A stretch of DNA of 64,000 bases, from positions 7,296,032-7,360,031 of the forward strand of contig NC_043741.1 of assembly GCF_004337985.1 (NCBI RefSeq). The letters run 5' to 3'. Positions 48,477-58,899 of the stretch are shown in pieces. A model generated the notes under the pieces. It worked only from the letters and a program-made list of their open reading frames with translations. It did not search any database and was not told where the DNA came from. Position numbers and translations under genes: made by a program. The DNA is from Pyricularia pennisetigena. Lineage: Eukaryota; Ascomycota; Sordariomycetes; Magnaporthales; Pyriculariaceae. Numbering within the stretch: the first letter of the stretch is position 1; every line of letters begins with the position of its first letter.

Positions 48477-50299
48477 CAATAGTTCCGAGGTCTTTTAGGG
48501 AGCGCAAGTTATAATGAAATCGACCCGAGGTCACATCAACAACAAATTCATTCAGCTTTTGGGCAAGCTGATGGAATTTTCATTGGCTACATGCATAATT
48601 GGGTCGATGGATTGACGTGAATACGATAAAAAGAAAAAAAAAAGGGGGGGGGGAAAGTTTTTCTGTCCTTTTGGCAATCTTGGCCGTCTGTTATGTATTA
48701 TTCTAGGTACAGGCGTTAATTTTGCTTGCAAGGGAACTGCTTGGCGCCGCAGGGAATGCCCAACGGGACGATCACACGACCGACTTGAGCCGGGGAACGC
48801 AGTGATCATTTATGGTTGGCTGCGAGCATATGGCTTGCTACTGATAAGTGGGAAGGCTCTTGCAGAAGATAAGAAATAAAATAAAAATAAAAATAAAATA
48901 AATAAAAACACAAAATTGCGGGAACCGAGACTGGAAACAGCGCTAGATCCAAAATCGATTGCCGTCGGATGAAATAAGCTTCCAGAAAGTCGCGATAGGA
49001 CTCGGTAACGAGGGGTCTCAGGCCATCATGAAACTTTGTTTTAATTGATAATTTGCTACTACACCCCAAAAACCCTCCCCCGACTAATGTAGTCTGTTTA
49101 CATAACCACCAAGATGGCATGGATATGCTTGCCGACGGTGAACCAAGCGTCGTCATATCGAGATGCTTTTTTGCGAGGACCTGCATTGACACGGCGACTA
49201 AGTTGGATATTCAGACGTCTTTGTAGCTTTTCCATGAACGGCTAGATGGATGGGTCCTCTTGGTACAGGGAGGTCCCTAAAAAAAAAAAAAAAAGAAGGA
49301 AAAAAAGTTTCGGCCCACTGATGCGGCTCGAGGTAACAGTCGGCCCCGGGAAAGCGTGAATACGGTTGGAATGAACACCACTTGATGTCAGTTCAGTACG
49401 ACAAAAATAAAAGAAACCAAGAATAGCCGTCTTTTTTTTTTTCTCTTCATATTTTAATCTTAGGTGTGGCTTTTGTCAGAGTCAGCTTTTAGCCAAATGA
49501 TGAGGATATTTCGGCGCTCCCGCGTCTATCTCCAAATTGGCGCAGTGTTCAGCACCGGGGGGGTTTGTGAACTACTTGGAGAAAATTTTGGCTTTGTTGT
49601 CAACTGTTTTCCACCACTGTTTCTTGTCACTGCCGGCCCCATCCCCAATCGCCAATCACATCTTTGAATTGCCTAGGGCTCGACTCGTTGGTCCAGACCG
49701 ATCCAAGAGGATTAGCTTACGATCCGACTTGATACAGCCGATCTACTCCGCCGTGCTCCCTCCAAAGGGTATTTATTATTCGCAGATTTTCGAGTATGCA
49801 ATCGAGTGGAACTGTCGGCAGCGCAACACAGCCATACGACCAAGCTCAATCCTTTCATGTGCATCCAAAAGATGAAAGCTGAACATGTTATTGCGACTTT
49901 ACATAATCGCCGATGTGATGTTTTTTAATTTTAATTTTTTTAATTTTTTTATTCTTTTTCTTCTTCTTTTTGGCGGCCTCACCGACTGCACTTTCACCTC
50001 CGCTTGAAATCGGCTGTATGCATTCCATCTTATTCTGGGCAAAGCTGAGCAGACAATGTTGCATCAGCTGCCTTCTATTGCACTTACTGTTCACGATGCG
50101 AGAACTAGGCGTCAAGGGCTCGAAAATGTATGAAATGGACGTAGACATGACGCTTGAACAATGTGAAAATGTCTGCTCAGTATCACCGCAGTAAAAGATA
50201 TCTCTCAATCTTCTCAAGAAATCCAAGCGTGGCCATCACAACTGTTTCCGTCTGCTCTCCAAGAAACAAAAAGCACCCTCATTGCCATCCGTTGAACCC
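48477..50299. other. intergenic, nothing recognised
   Basis: Promoter side of the receptor gene and unique AT-rich DNA. It has G/C and A homopolymers (48634-48653, 49279-49294) and an AT-rich tract at 49918-49960. Frames of about 70-110 codons exist at 49464-49875 and 49888-50226 (minus; no ATG start), but none is supported. Confidence 0.45.
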
Positions 50300-50772
50300 A
50301 TCAAGAAGTTCCACCTCGAGCCTCTCAGCCTGAGCTCCGTGCTGTGTGCGTTGCTTGTCGTCACCCAATAGGCCGGCCTCACGTCTGCCTCGCCGGCTCC
50401 CGACCCCTTCTCTGTCCGCGACGTGCGCATGAACGGCACCACGCACGCCAAGATCGTCTATCATCTGGACGGCATCCGCACGCACGCTTTCCGCTTCGCC
50501 AGCAAGGACGACGACAAGATCGGAAACGCAAAGGGGGTTTGGTTGCGTGGTGCCCTCGTTTCGTGGCTTGGGTTCCCTGGCGGCGTGCGCCAGACGCTGC
50601 TCGCGGCTGACCTTTGGCGGTGCTCACCTGGCGTCTCAGGGATGGCGACTTCACCCAGGACCTCATCGACACTATGAACATGAAGGTGATGAAGGATGGC
50701 CCGAAGAAGGATGAGTTCGACTGCGCTTATGACGAGCAGCCCGGGACTGGCTCCGAGCAGAGAATAATGTGA
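50300..50772 (+). pseudogene. decayed small secreted protein gene
   Basis: The reading frame from about 50300 looks like a signal peptide (KKFHLEPLSLSSVLCALLVV). It has ATC where a start codon is expected and is stopped by TAG at 50369-50371, exactly after the hydrophobic core. The frame continues as AGLTSASPAPDPFSVRDVRM and HAKIVYHLDGIRTHAFRFAS to 50541. A 98-base intron (GTTGCG donor, GGCTGAC branch, CTCAG acceptor) joins it in phase to 50640-50772, which encodes DGDFTQDLIDTMNMKVMKDG and ends TGSEQRIM. CAG-to-TAG fits a C-to-T (RIP-like) change. The alternative is that the TAG is an intron acceptor and an upstream exon supplies the start. No family recognised. Confidence 0.45.
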
Positions 50773-52771
50773 GCGGGAGGTGGGAGCTGAGACGAGACTT
50801 GGATAGATGGGGTTTGCATGTACCGGCTGCTTTTGTTGGCAGATGCTATAGAGTCTAGATATCTACTATCCGCATGGTAGGGTTTGCTGAAATCTTAGTA
50901 CAAAGCCCTTGCGGGAAAAATGAGTTGCTAATATCAACTGGTCGAGTACGTCAGCCTCCTCTCTCATCCGACTCTCATAGATCTTTTCAATTCTATTACT
51001 ATCAAACTATTAGGTAGCCAATTGCCTTGGTAGAATTTATTCGGTTGATGGCGATTCCACTAAACTTTCTACTAAAACCGCCTTCTCGGGAAGCAAGGCG
51101 AGGTCTATCCAGAGGTTGGTAGCAGTAGAAATTCATAAATCAGAGCTTGTGGAGCTAACTATTGGTAGTGTTGGACGGTTTATCCTTCTTCATTCTTTGG
51201 CGCTATTTGATTTTGCGGCCGCGACTGATACTGTATAAGGATAGACAAACCCAGGCTTGATATTCACTAGCCCAGCAAAAAAAGTCCGAGTTGCATGGAT
51301 TCGTGGTCTTTGTCTTCCCAGCAGGGACTGGCATTGTTGTCGTGGTAGGGGTGGTATTCCGTGCCCCCACCTGGTCCCCTCGCCCAGCTATGGGCAGCGA
51401 ATTTGGGCGTCAATCAAAATTAGTAGTGATATCTATATTTGCAAAGAACAATGGGTTATGATTTTCTTGATATTTGTTTCTGTTATTACCCCACGAGGTT
51501 TAGTGTGGAAGAAATTGCTGGAAACAAGGGCCTGACTTGGGTAGAGCCACCTGAGTACGTTGAGCAACGCTAACCCTACCCGACCTCTCCATCTCGAGCT
51601 TAGCCCCCTTTGAAATAATCGAACCTTGAGCAGCAAGATCTACAGATCTCATGTTCAGTCTACTTAGGCAGGAGTTTCTAATGCTTTTGAAACCCATCAG
51701 GGGGAAAAAGGCGCTACTTGGATTATCCCTTCGAGACTATATATATACGATTTGTCCCGGATTGAACCGCTCTCCGCCCCCACAAAATTAACTAGCTCTC
51801 TTATAGGCGTGGTCGGAATTGAAGGGGTCGGATATTACCGTTCATGCCTCAACTCGTACACCACGAGCCAAATCAAGATTAGCATAAATTTTACGCAAGC
51901 TCTCTTGCTGTACTATTTTTCGAGTGCTAAAACTCCAGCCAATGGTGAAAATTTGAGCACCGAATAGTCACTAAAAACGGAACTTTGCACATAATATGTC
52001 ATCTGTGAATCCAATAACGTTGTCGGCTAGGCCCGAGACGCCTTACTGTGTTTTGCATTTACATGATTGCCAGATGCTTTGTGAATTTGTGCTTTGCTTT
52101 CATGCAATCTACTGAACCTAACTGAACTTTAAATCAGCACCTAATACTTGATACATTGGAGACTTCCTGATTTGGAGTCTCCGCCATCTTTCCTGTAAAT
52201 AACTGACCGGGCAATTAAATATTCTTTTTGAATTCTTGACTAAGCTGCTAAGCAACACACCAGCCTTGGTGTCTAGATACCTTCGATCTGGGCCCCAAAA
52301 TCTCCTGACTTGCTCTAGCTCTCGTTGCGACTCAAACTCTTGACGTCGCGGCCGAATTCTGCACTGTTGACATTATTTTCGATGGACGGGAGGTTCATTT
52401 GGAGGAGCATTCCCTTTGGAAGTTTTCAACAAACTATTGTCGAAGGTCAAATATTGCATTATTTTCGTTAATGATTTGTGCCAGCCTGTCCAAATTAGGC
52501 TGGACAGCCCCCTTTTGGTTTGTGAAACTGAGGGAGGGAGATAACATTGTACCTTAGTACAAGCATTATAAGCCACCGGAATGTGCTGTCTAACTAAATA
52601 TAGTTCACACTTTCTATCCAAGATACCCAAGGACAAAAACCTCAAGAACCTCATTGTCTTGTTTGGCGCTCTGATACGTACCAGAGTAACTGAAACCTGG
52701 TTTGGACATTTCGCAACCCGTCTCAGCTGCAAAGCTACGAACGAAGATGCCGAGAGCGGGTAGCCTCTCTT
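50773..52771. other. intergenic, AT-rich
   Basis: AT-rich, low-complexity DNA without supported coding frames. From here to about 57 kb the base composition is visibly lower in GC than in the gene-dense left half of the window. Confidence 0.45.
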
Positions 52772-53228
52772 TTATACTCCAGATCGCTCCGGGGCGAAAT
52801 TCTCAACCTCGCACATCCAGCTGCACGCATTATCACGAGAGACATGTTCTTTCATATCGAGCTTGCCAAGCTGGTCAGCCTCCCCCGTGTCCGCCATCCC
52901 GCATTTTGCAACACCGTCAGCTGAGTCGGATGTGGAACTCGCATCCTCATAATCGCCAGCACGACCGTGTCCAGCGCTATTGTTCATGTTGACTTGATGC
53001 GCGGGCCGCACGCCCCAGAACTGCGGCGTTGTAAAAAAAAAAAAGCGTCAGCGCGTACCTGCACATGGAGGACCAGGTCGCTTGGCCGGCCGAGCCTGAA
53101 GCCACCATGCGCACTATCAGCCACGGCACGGGCGTAGTTCTGTGTTCGCTCGCGCAGCCTGGTTCTGCTCCCGCCCCGCCCGCCCGGAGCACGTATCAGG
53201 CGCGCATGTCCTAGATTGCCGGTAATTC
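52772..53228 (-). pseudogene. GC-rich coding-like remnant, unrecognised
   Basis: A GC-rich island sits in AT-rich DNA. On the minus strand, exon-like sequence (about 53228-53059, including RERTQNYARAVADSAHGGFR) is followed by a GTACGC donor, a GCTGAC branch and a GCAG acceptor. It continues in phase as FWGVRPAHQVNMNNSAGHGR to a stop at 52772. The apparent intron (53058-53022) is only 37 bases, and no start codon is found upstream before a stop. The tail is acidic and contains three cysteines. I recognise no family; it may be a truncated gene left beside the AT-rich tract. Confidence 0.25.
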
Positions 53229-56003
53229 GAGCCTAATCTGGACCATTGCATTCTTGCTCAAATATTACTTACCCTACTTTGGGGCTGTTTAAATATTGCT
53301 TCATATATTAAATCGCTGTTTAGTCACTATTCGGAATGTTTAGGGGTATTACCTTTGTTCAATAGTCATTCATCCTGATTGGGGTTTGAATGATCTATAT
53401 TTCCTCTCGGGGTAACTAAGCTGTTTTTGGTCAAACATATTGGCCTTCAACCTGTTTTTCAAAACCAAAGAGCAAAGATTGTTGGTGTTATAAACAGAGG
53501 TAAATGTTTGTAAAGACGTGGACTGATGAAATTATCTTCCAAAGGCTAGGACATCCCGACATTCATTTGTACTTCAAAGTTAGCCAATCGCTGCGCAATC
53601 TACAACTCAGCTTCGTAATTGTAATATACGTCAATCAGCTCCAGTAATCCACTGACTGACCCGAATCAATGCAGGAATTTGAGGAAGAGTGAGTTAAATC
53701 AAATGAAAGAAGGTTTTACCGATTCGCAAATGCAATCCGCACCGGGATAAAACGAATAAATCAAATCACTTTCTGGAATATTCTAGAATATTATATGAGT
53801 AGCGCAAATGCAATCAATGTGTATATTGTACTTAGTATATAAGCCAATGGCAATACCCGCAAGCTGCTATACAATTAAAATAGGCATGTACAAACGGCGC
53901 AGTTTTAAAAATTATAACTTTGAACAAATTAGTAAGCCTGACCATAGTTCTTTTGCTATTATTAAGACTTTGCTATCTAAACTTCGAAAAAGCTTGATAT
54001 TATATATGCAGATGTTCTTAGAAAATATAATGAAATACCCACTTATAAAATAGCAAACTATAGTCTTTATGTGCTGACAGTCTAAGCTTGAGAGCCTTAA
54101 GCTTTGTGGTAAAAAAGAGGAAAATATATCAACAAACCGACAATAAAAGTAGTACTAGAACAGTGGTTTTAATAAGTCGTTTACTATTAACTATAAAATA
54201 AGTGCAAAAAGCGTTGATATTAAACCACAAAAAGAGGATATGCGACGAAGCTTTTACAAAATAAAGTTGGAATTAACACTGTGACACTTATACTAAAGTA
54301 TTGAGTAGCATAATAAACGGTAATCGAACATAAAAAGATATAAAAAGGTTTACTCTTTTTTAAACTATATTCAAGTATGTTATTTGGTTTACTAACGGAA
54401 ATGGTCTTTATATAAAATGAACAATAGGCTCCCAAAGGTTGAAAGGCTACAACGGCTCGTATGCCGCTCCTACAATATCCGGGAAAATAATAACAAATAT
54501 TTGTAGGACTTTGACTTATTTAACAACTTAATGGGTTAATAGGAGTGCTAGAAAAGAGGCTTATGTTCTAAAATACATTGTAACGTTAGTATTAGTAATT
54601 TAGCCTGTCAGACTTAACCTCCTTCACTTCTGAAACAAAGCATCAAATTAATCTACAGTTCTTTTAATTTGCTCCTTCGTTAGTAATACATACTGTGATG
54701 TTCATGCCAAGTATTATATTTAACCTAATTGAAAAATGTATCTTCCATTTACTCTACATTTACAAGTTCATTCAAGTTTCAAAGCAACTATTATCATGCC
54801 TTCAAAAGTTTAAGTTATACTTGGGGAGTTACCCACTAGCTTGCCCCATAAATAATCCAAAAATTCGTTTGTTAAGTATCACAAGCTTTGGGCGGCGATT
54901 AAGGTTCATGATAGTTTAATATAAGCAAATCTAAATAAATAAAACTAATCTTATTACATCAATTTTTATATTCATAATTCACGGGGTTTCAACTGAACAA
55001 ATGCCCCAGATGAGGTTATCAGATTTTAAAGGGTATTTCAATGGCTCTAGCTTTTTACATTTACCTCATTTGCGAACATAGAACAAATGCGTGTATTTTG
55101 CGAAGGTAAAGCAGTGAATTGTGAACAGAATATATAAATAACGGAACCGGGGTGGTCTAAAGTCTTGAAATACTATTTAGGTATAGCTTCTATATATTTT
55201 ATACTTAGTAAGTAGCAAATCCAAGCTAAAAACTTCTGTATCCTCGTATTCCCCCTGTTTTAAAGCTTAAGCGTCCTCTTAATCATAGGCCTTTGTCACC
55301 CCGGCAGAGTGTAAATTTGTACAAACTTTGGATGGTGCAAATATTAAGAAGGGCAACCCCTGTCGCGTCTTGTTATTTTTGGACAGTTGCTTCATCATTT
55401 CCCCTCGTACAACTTTGATTTTATTATGATTACATGCAACATTTGGACCCTACAATTACAACACCTACCTCCAACTCCTTACTAACGACCCAATAAGGTA
55501 ATACCTATCATCCGTGTCACGGTAAGCTCAGCAGGTTTATATATTTCCTTTCTCCTCGTCAAGGTCAAAATTTCGTCGGTCAACTTCAATAGCCTGATTG
55601 CTGATTTTGAAGAGAGTTTTCGGGGCCGACCGCTTAAAATCTTCACATGTGATAGGTTAATTGAGTTATTAATAGAAAGAATAACCATTAATAATCAATA
55701 CGGGGACTCTACCTAGTTTATTTATATAATATGCTTACCGCATGGGTTCTCAGAACAAAGTCAAATCTCGCGGGACAAATTCAATGCAGATTAGTCTGCT
55801 ATAAATAGATTGATATATAAACAGGAATAAACGTCATTACTTTATAACAGGTTTTCTGTTTATACAAAGCCATCCCTGAAATTCTCCTGCATTTGTTTTT
55901 TTTATTTCAAGTCTTACTTTCCTATATTACTCCGTTACCCTTGCATTCAATTTATTTGCACGATTATACAACTTCCTCACTTTACAAATCAAATATCAAC
56001 ATC
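53229..56003. other. strongly AT-rich tract, RIP-like
   Basis: About 2.8 kb of A/T-dominated sequence rich in TA dinucleotides, with no intact frame above about 75 codons. Degenerate protein-like scraps occur, for example on the plus strand around 53930-54050. The composition suggests repeats mutated by RIP, but I could not identify the original element. It directly precedes the second MAX-like gene. Confidence 0.5.
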
Positions 56004-56255
56004 ATGCAGCCCAAAAACCTATTAGCCGTTATCGCTACCGCTGCGACGCTTTTACCAACCGTTTACGGCCTTAAAAAGTTTTGCCACTACGAACTTGGCT
56101 GGAATAACACAACTAAAAGATATCGAGTAGAAGCTGGCGTCACTATTGGTGTAACTCCTCGCGGATTTCAGGTTATTTTTGACGAGAATTGCCACCCACA
56201 TTACACAGATAGCGAGATATGGATTAAAGTGGACCTAGTTACCTACGGACCATAA
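56004..56255 (+). CDS. small secreted protein, MAX-effector-like (copy B)
   Basis: Single exon, 83 residues. The signal peptide is about 1-22 (MQPKNLLAVIATAATLLPTV). The mature part has two cysteines, C27 and C63, with 35 residues between them. The intervening sequence is beta-prone (KRYRVEAGVTIGVTPRGFQV), then IFDENCHPHY and a final strand IWIKVDLVTYGP. Size, the two-cysteine spacing and the strand pattern match the MAX family (ToxB/AVR fold) better than any other family I know. The gene at 44460-44729 shares the DENC motif and general pattern. The gene lies at the edge of an AT-rich RIP-like tract, a common place for effectors. An ATG further upstream in the same frame (55893) would give a long hydrophobic leader and is less likely. 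Fold assignment is inference. Confidence 0.7.
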   Translation: MQPKNLLAVIATAATLLPTVYGLKKFCHYELGWNNTTKRYRVEAGVTIGVTPRGFQVIFDENCHPHYTDSEIWIKVDLVTYGP

Positions 56256-56879
56256 ACAAGGCGGATTGCGGCGGCCCGTTATAGCAACCAATCTACGGGC
56301 CCCAAGCTGTCGAAAACGAGACATGAAGCAGCCTATTACTTCAAGCTGGGGACGGGTTTAGAAACAAATTTGGGTGTGTACAAATTGATCCACACCGCCT
56401 TGGGCGCTAGTGAGCTGCTTGTCATTTCAATCAGCTGGGTTAAGACCCTGTACGGAAACGACAATAGCAGAAAGTAGAAAGTCTGAGCTCGTTATTTCTT
56501 CTACTGTGGTTTGCCCGCCACGGATGACGTTTGAGAACGGATGAAAACCAAGGTTTGGGTCAAAGTAGTTGCCCAGGCGTTGCGCATCAAAAGTCGGGTA
56601 ACCGAGAATACAAAGATGAAAGTTACCAGTCACGTACGCGATTGTATAACCGAAACTAATGATGATACCAACAACAGATCTGATATTAAACTTTGATTAC
56701 GCGTAGGGATCTGGGATTTTGATAAACAATTACGGCTGATTATCACGTTTGATCATTTGTATTCTGGCTATTAAATGTAAAATCCACATGGTTGCGTGGA
56801 TCCCTAGGTTCCGCAAAAACATGGCACCTGAATCCTACGTGCACCTTTTTGATTGAGAATCCCAACCCAATTGCGACAG
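56256..56879. other. intergenic, nothing recognised
   Basis: 3' flanks of two convergent small genes. A 68-codon minus frame at 56427-56633 has no support. Confidence 0.5.
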
Positions 56880-57260
56880 CTAATATCTCTCAGAGTCGCT
56901 GACAGAGCAACAACAACAGCAACAAAGACACTTCAGGAGACAATCCAAATCGGAGTTTGATCTTTGCGGAGGATCCCAGCGAGGAGCTGGACCGTCGCTC
57001 TGCATGTTGTAAAAGGCCTCATCGATTTCGGACCTGACACTATACCTGGGGCTGCGCCATCCCCCAGTATAATAATATTCGTCGTTTGCGAAGTAGTCCT
57101 CATGCTCGTTACGATAGTGTCCGCCCCCGTTGCGGCGGCGGCGGCCAGCAGCGGGGCGACGCCGGCCAGGTTTTCTCTCCCTTTGGTAGTATCTTTTATA
57201 GATAGGGACGCCTCCTCCAGAGACTAGAGCTGCCTCTGCAGCATCTTCTGAGCGCTTCAT
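56880..57260 (-). CDS. CYSTM-like protein with C-terminal cysteine cluster
   Basis: Single exon, 126 residues. The N-terminal two thirds are hydrophilic: a basic stretch (KPGRRRPAAGRRRR), then an acidic, Tyr-rich stretch (EHEDYFANDEYYY). There is no signal peptide. Near the end, DCLLKCLCCCCCC (C107, C111, C113-C118) is followed by a short tail, SVSDSERY. A C-terminal hydrophobic block of consecutive cysteines after a disordered region is the hallmark of CYSTM proteins. These are tail-anchored or palmitoylated at the plasma membrane and linked to stress responses. Typical CYSTM modules have a leucine/cysteine helix of similar length, which fits. The plus-strand frame over the same DNA is a shadow. 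Expression evidence is missing, so the gene call is moderate. Confidence 0.55.
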   Translation of the reverse strand: MKRSEDAAEAALVSGGGVPIYKRYYQRERKPGRRRPAAGRRRRNGGGHYRNEHEDYFANDEYYYTGGWRSPRYSVRSEIDEAFYNMQSDGPAPRWDPPQRSNSDLDCLLKCLCCCCCCSVSDSERY

Positions 57261-57367
57261 GACTGCGCCGCTCTCTATATAAGTCGAGTAAATGTTAGCG
57301 GTTTTCTTCTTTTCATTGTATCACTTCTAGCGTATAATATATGAAGACCATAACCAGGGTTAGGGCA

Positions 57368-57563
57368 CTATGTGTACCTACCACCATTATTAGGTCTGGC
57401 GCGTTGCTTTGGGGTCTGATGCTGACCGCAAGTAATGGGTTTGGTCCCCGCAGGGCATTTACCATTTGTAAGAGGCACAGAGCTCTTGGGGCAGCTGTTG
57501 TTGTTAGTAAATTTGAAACATTCGACAGTTGTAGAACTAAACTTGGCAGGAAATTCAGCTGTC

Positions 57564-57598
<35 letters not shown>

Positions 57599-57710
57599 AC
57601 CTTACGTTTGCACAACTTGCGCCAGTATTGCCTTTGTTGCTTTTGTCCGTCGGGCTAGCTACAGAGAGCGAGACGAGGGATGCGAAGATGAGGGCATTAG
57701 CCACGCGCAT
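57368..57710 (-). CDS. small secreted five-cysteine protein, two exons
   Basis: Exon 1 (57710-57601) encodes MRVANALIFASLVSLSVAS, a clear signal peptide, and a short linker (PTDKSNKGNTGASCANV). Its donor is GTAAGT at 57600-57595. The 64-base intron starts with a long T-run on the plus strand and ends with a CTGAA branch and a TTTAG acceptor. Exon 2 (57536-57368) continues in phase 2 as SSTTVECFKFTNNNSCPKS. It then encodes NGKCPAGTKPITCGQHQ and ends GGRYT, for 92 residues in total with cysteines at 33, 43, 52, 64 and 73. A further intron at GTAGGT near the end would change the last few residues (ending EVIQ). The dense Cys/Gly/Pro pattern suggests a disulfide-rich secreted protein, an effector or antimicrobial-like peptide. 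No family recognised. Confidence 0.65.
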
Positions 57711-58899
57711 TTTGGTTTAGAGAGCGTTGGTGCAAAGACGGAACTGATTGCGAGAGGCTGCTCGTTTCTCAAGGAAGAGAAATAAACCAGAAAGCAGGAT
57801 AGTCAATGAATGGAAAAGTAAGGAAAGAAAAGAGAGTTGGTTGTATTTAGAAATGAAGCTTGTTTGAAAGAAACAATTTGCCAAACGCATGAGACTCAAT
57901 TGGAGTTATATGATGTATGCTAATTCTTTGAACTTGCATAAAATATATCAGTCCAATTGCAAATTTTGACAAAAACTAGTTATAGTACGGCATAACCGTA
58001 AACCACTTCGGGCTAAAAGAACCAACGTAGTAATACACTTCACTTTTCAAGACTAACTGTTATATTTAAAGTAATAGCACGAGTCGTGGATCCGTGCTAT
58101 TCACAGGATTTGTCAGAACAAATCACGTAAATGAGTCATTTTACAAATCATTAATGCCAAAGTCTAATAATGTATAACAACGTCTCATTATAGTTTGTGT
58201 GGGATACCTTCCCCGCAACAAATAACAAATGCAAATACACAAATGACGTACGAGGCTGGTAGTCTCCCATGTTTTAAATGAAACTGCTAAATATCGGACT
58301 CAATAGTATGACAGATCATTCTTCCACAGTTCCACCACCTTGCCGCATCTACTCTATCAAATCGCGCTTTACTTCAACTTCCACATTGATGTTCATACAT
58401 ACTTTTGTATAATAGTGTTTTGGTTTGTTCCAGGAAAACCTTTTTTTTAGAATTGCTCATAGGCCGTGTTGGCGCGCCGGGAACTGGGTTTGAGGTAAAC
58501 AACTAGTGTGTGGAATCGCCGTATCTAATGATCTATTTCTGTTCCGAGAGAAAAAAAAAAAGGAAGCTTTTTGCACCCTGTTCCCAGCAGCCTTAGACAA
58601 GTGGGACAGACCACGTGGTAGAGGTTGTGGATGCAGCTGCTGGGATTCGTCGTTGCTAACGGAACGTCTATGAGTCTGCTGCATGTTTTTGAATGATTAT
58701 CCACTGATTGTCCACTCAAGCAGAGCCCAGATTAGTTTCCAACCTTTGTCAAGTTCAGCTCGTGAAAACCAAACGGTCCAATACCGACTGCAACAGGAGA
58801 GAGTTGCATTAAACAGAAAAGCCTAGTTTTGCTATAAAAGCCGATGTGCTTTATACATCTGCCATGAAATCCAGAATAAACCTGTGCAGCTCCTTGGCA
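57711..58899. other. intergenic, AT-rich
   Basis: AT-rich with no supported gene. It includes the promoter of the five-cysteine protein gene and an A-run at 58551-58561. Confidence 0.5.

Noticed and set aside
49888..50226. 112-codon minus-strand frame ending in a Lys run
   Set aside because: There is no ATG at its start and the Lys run is an A-rich tract. No domain or splice support.
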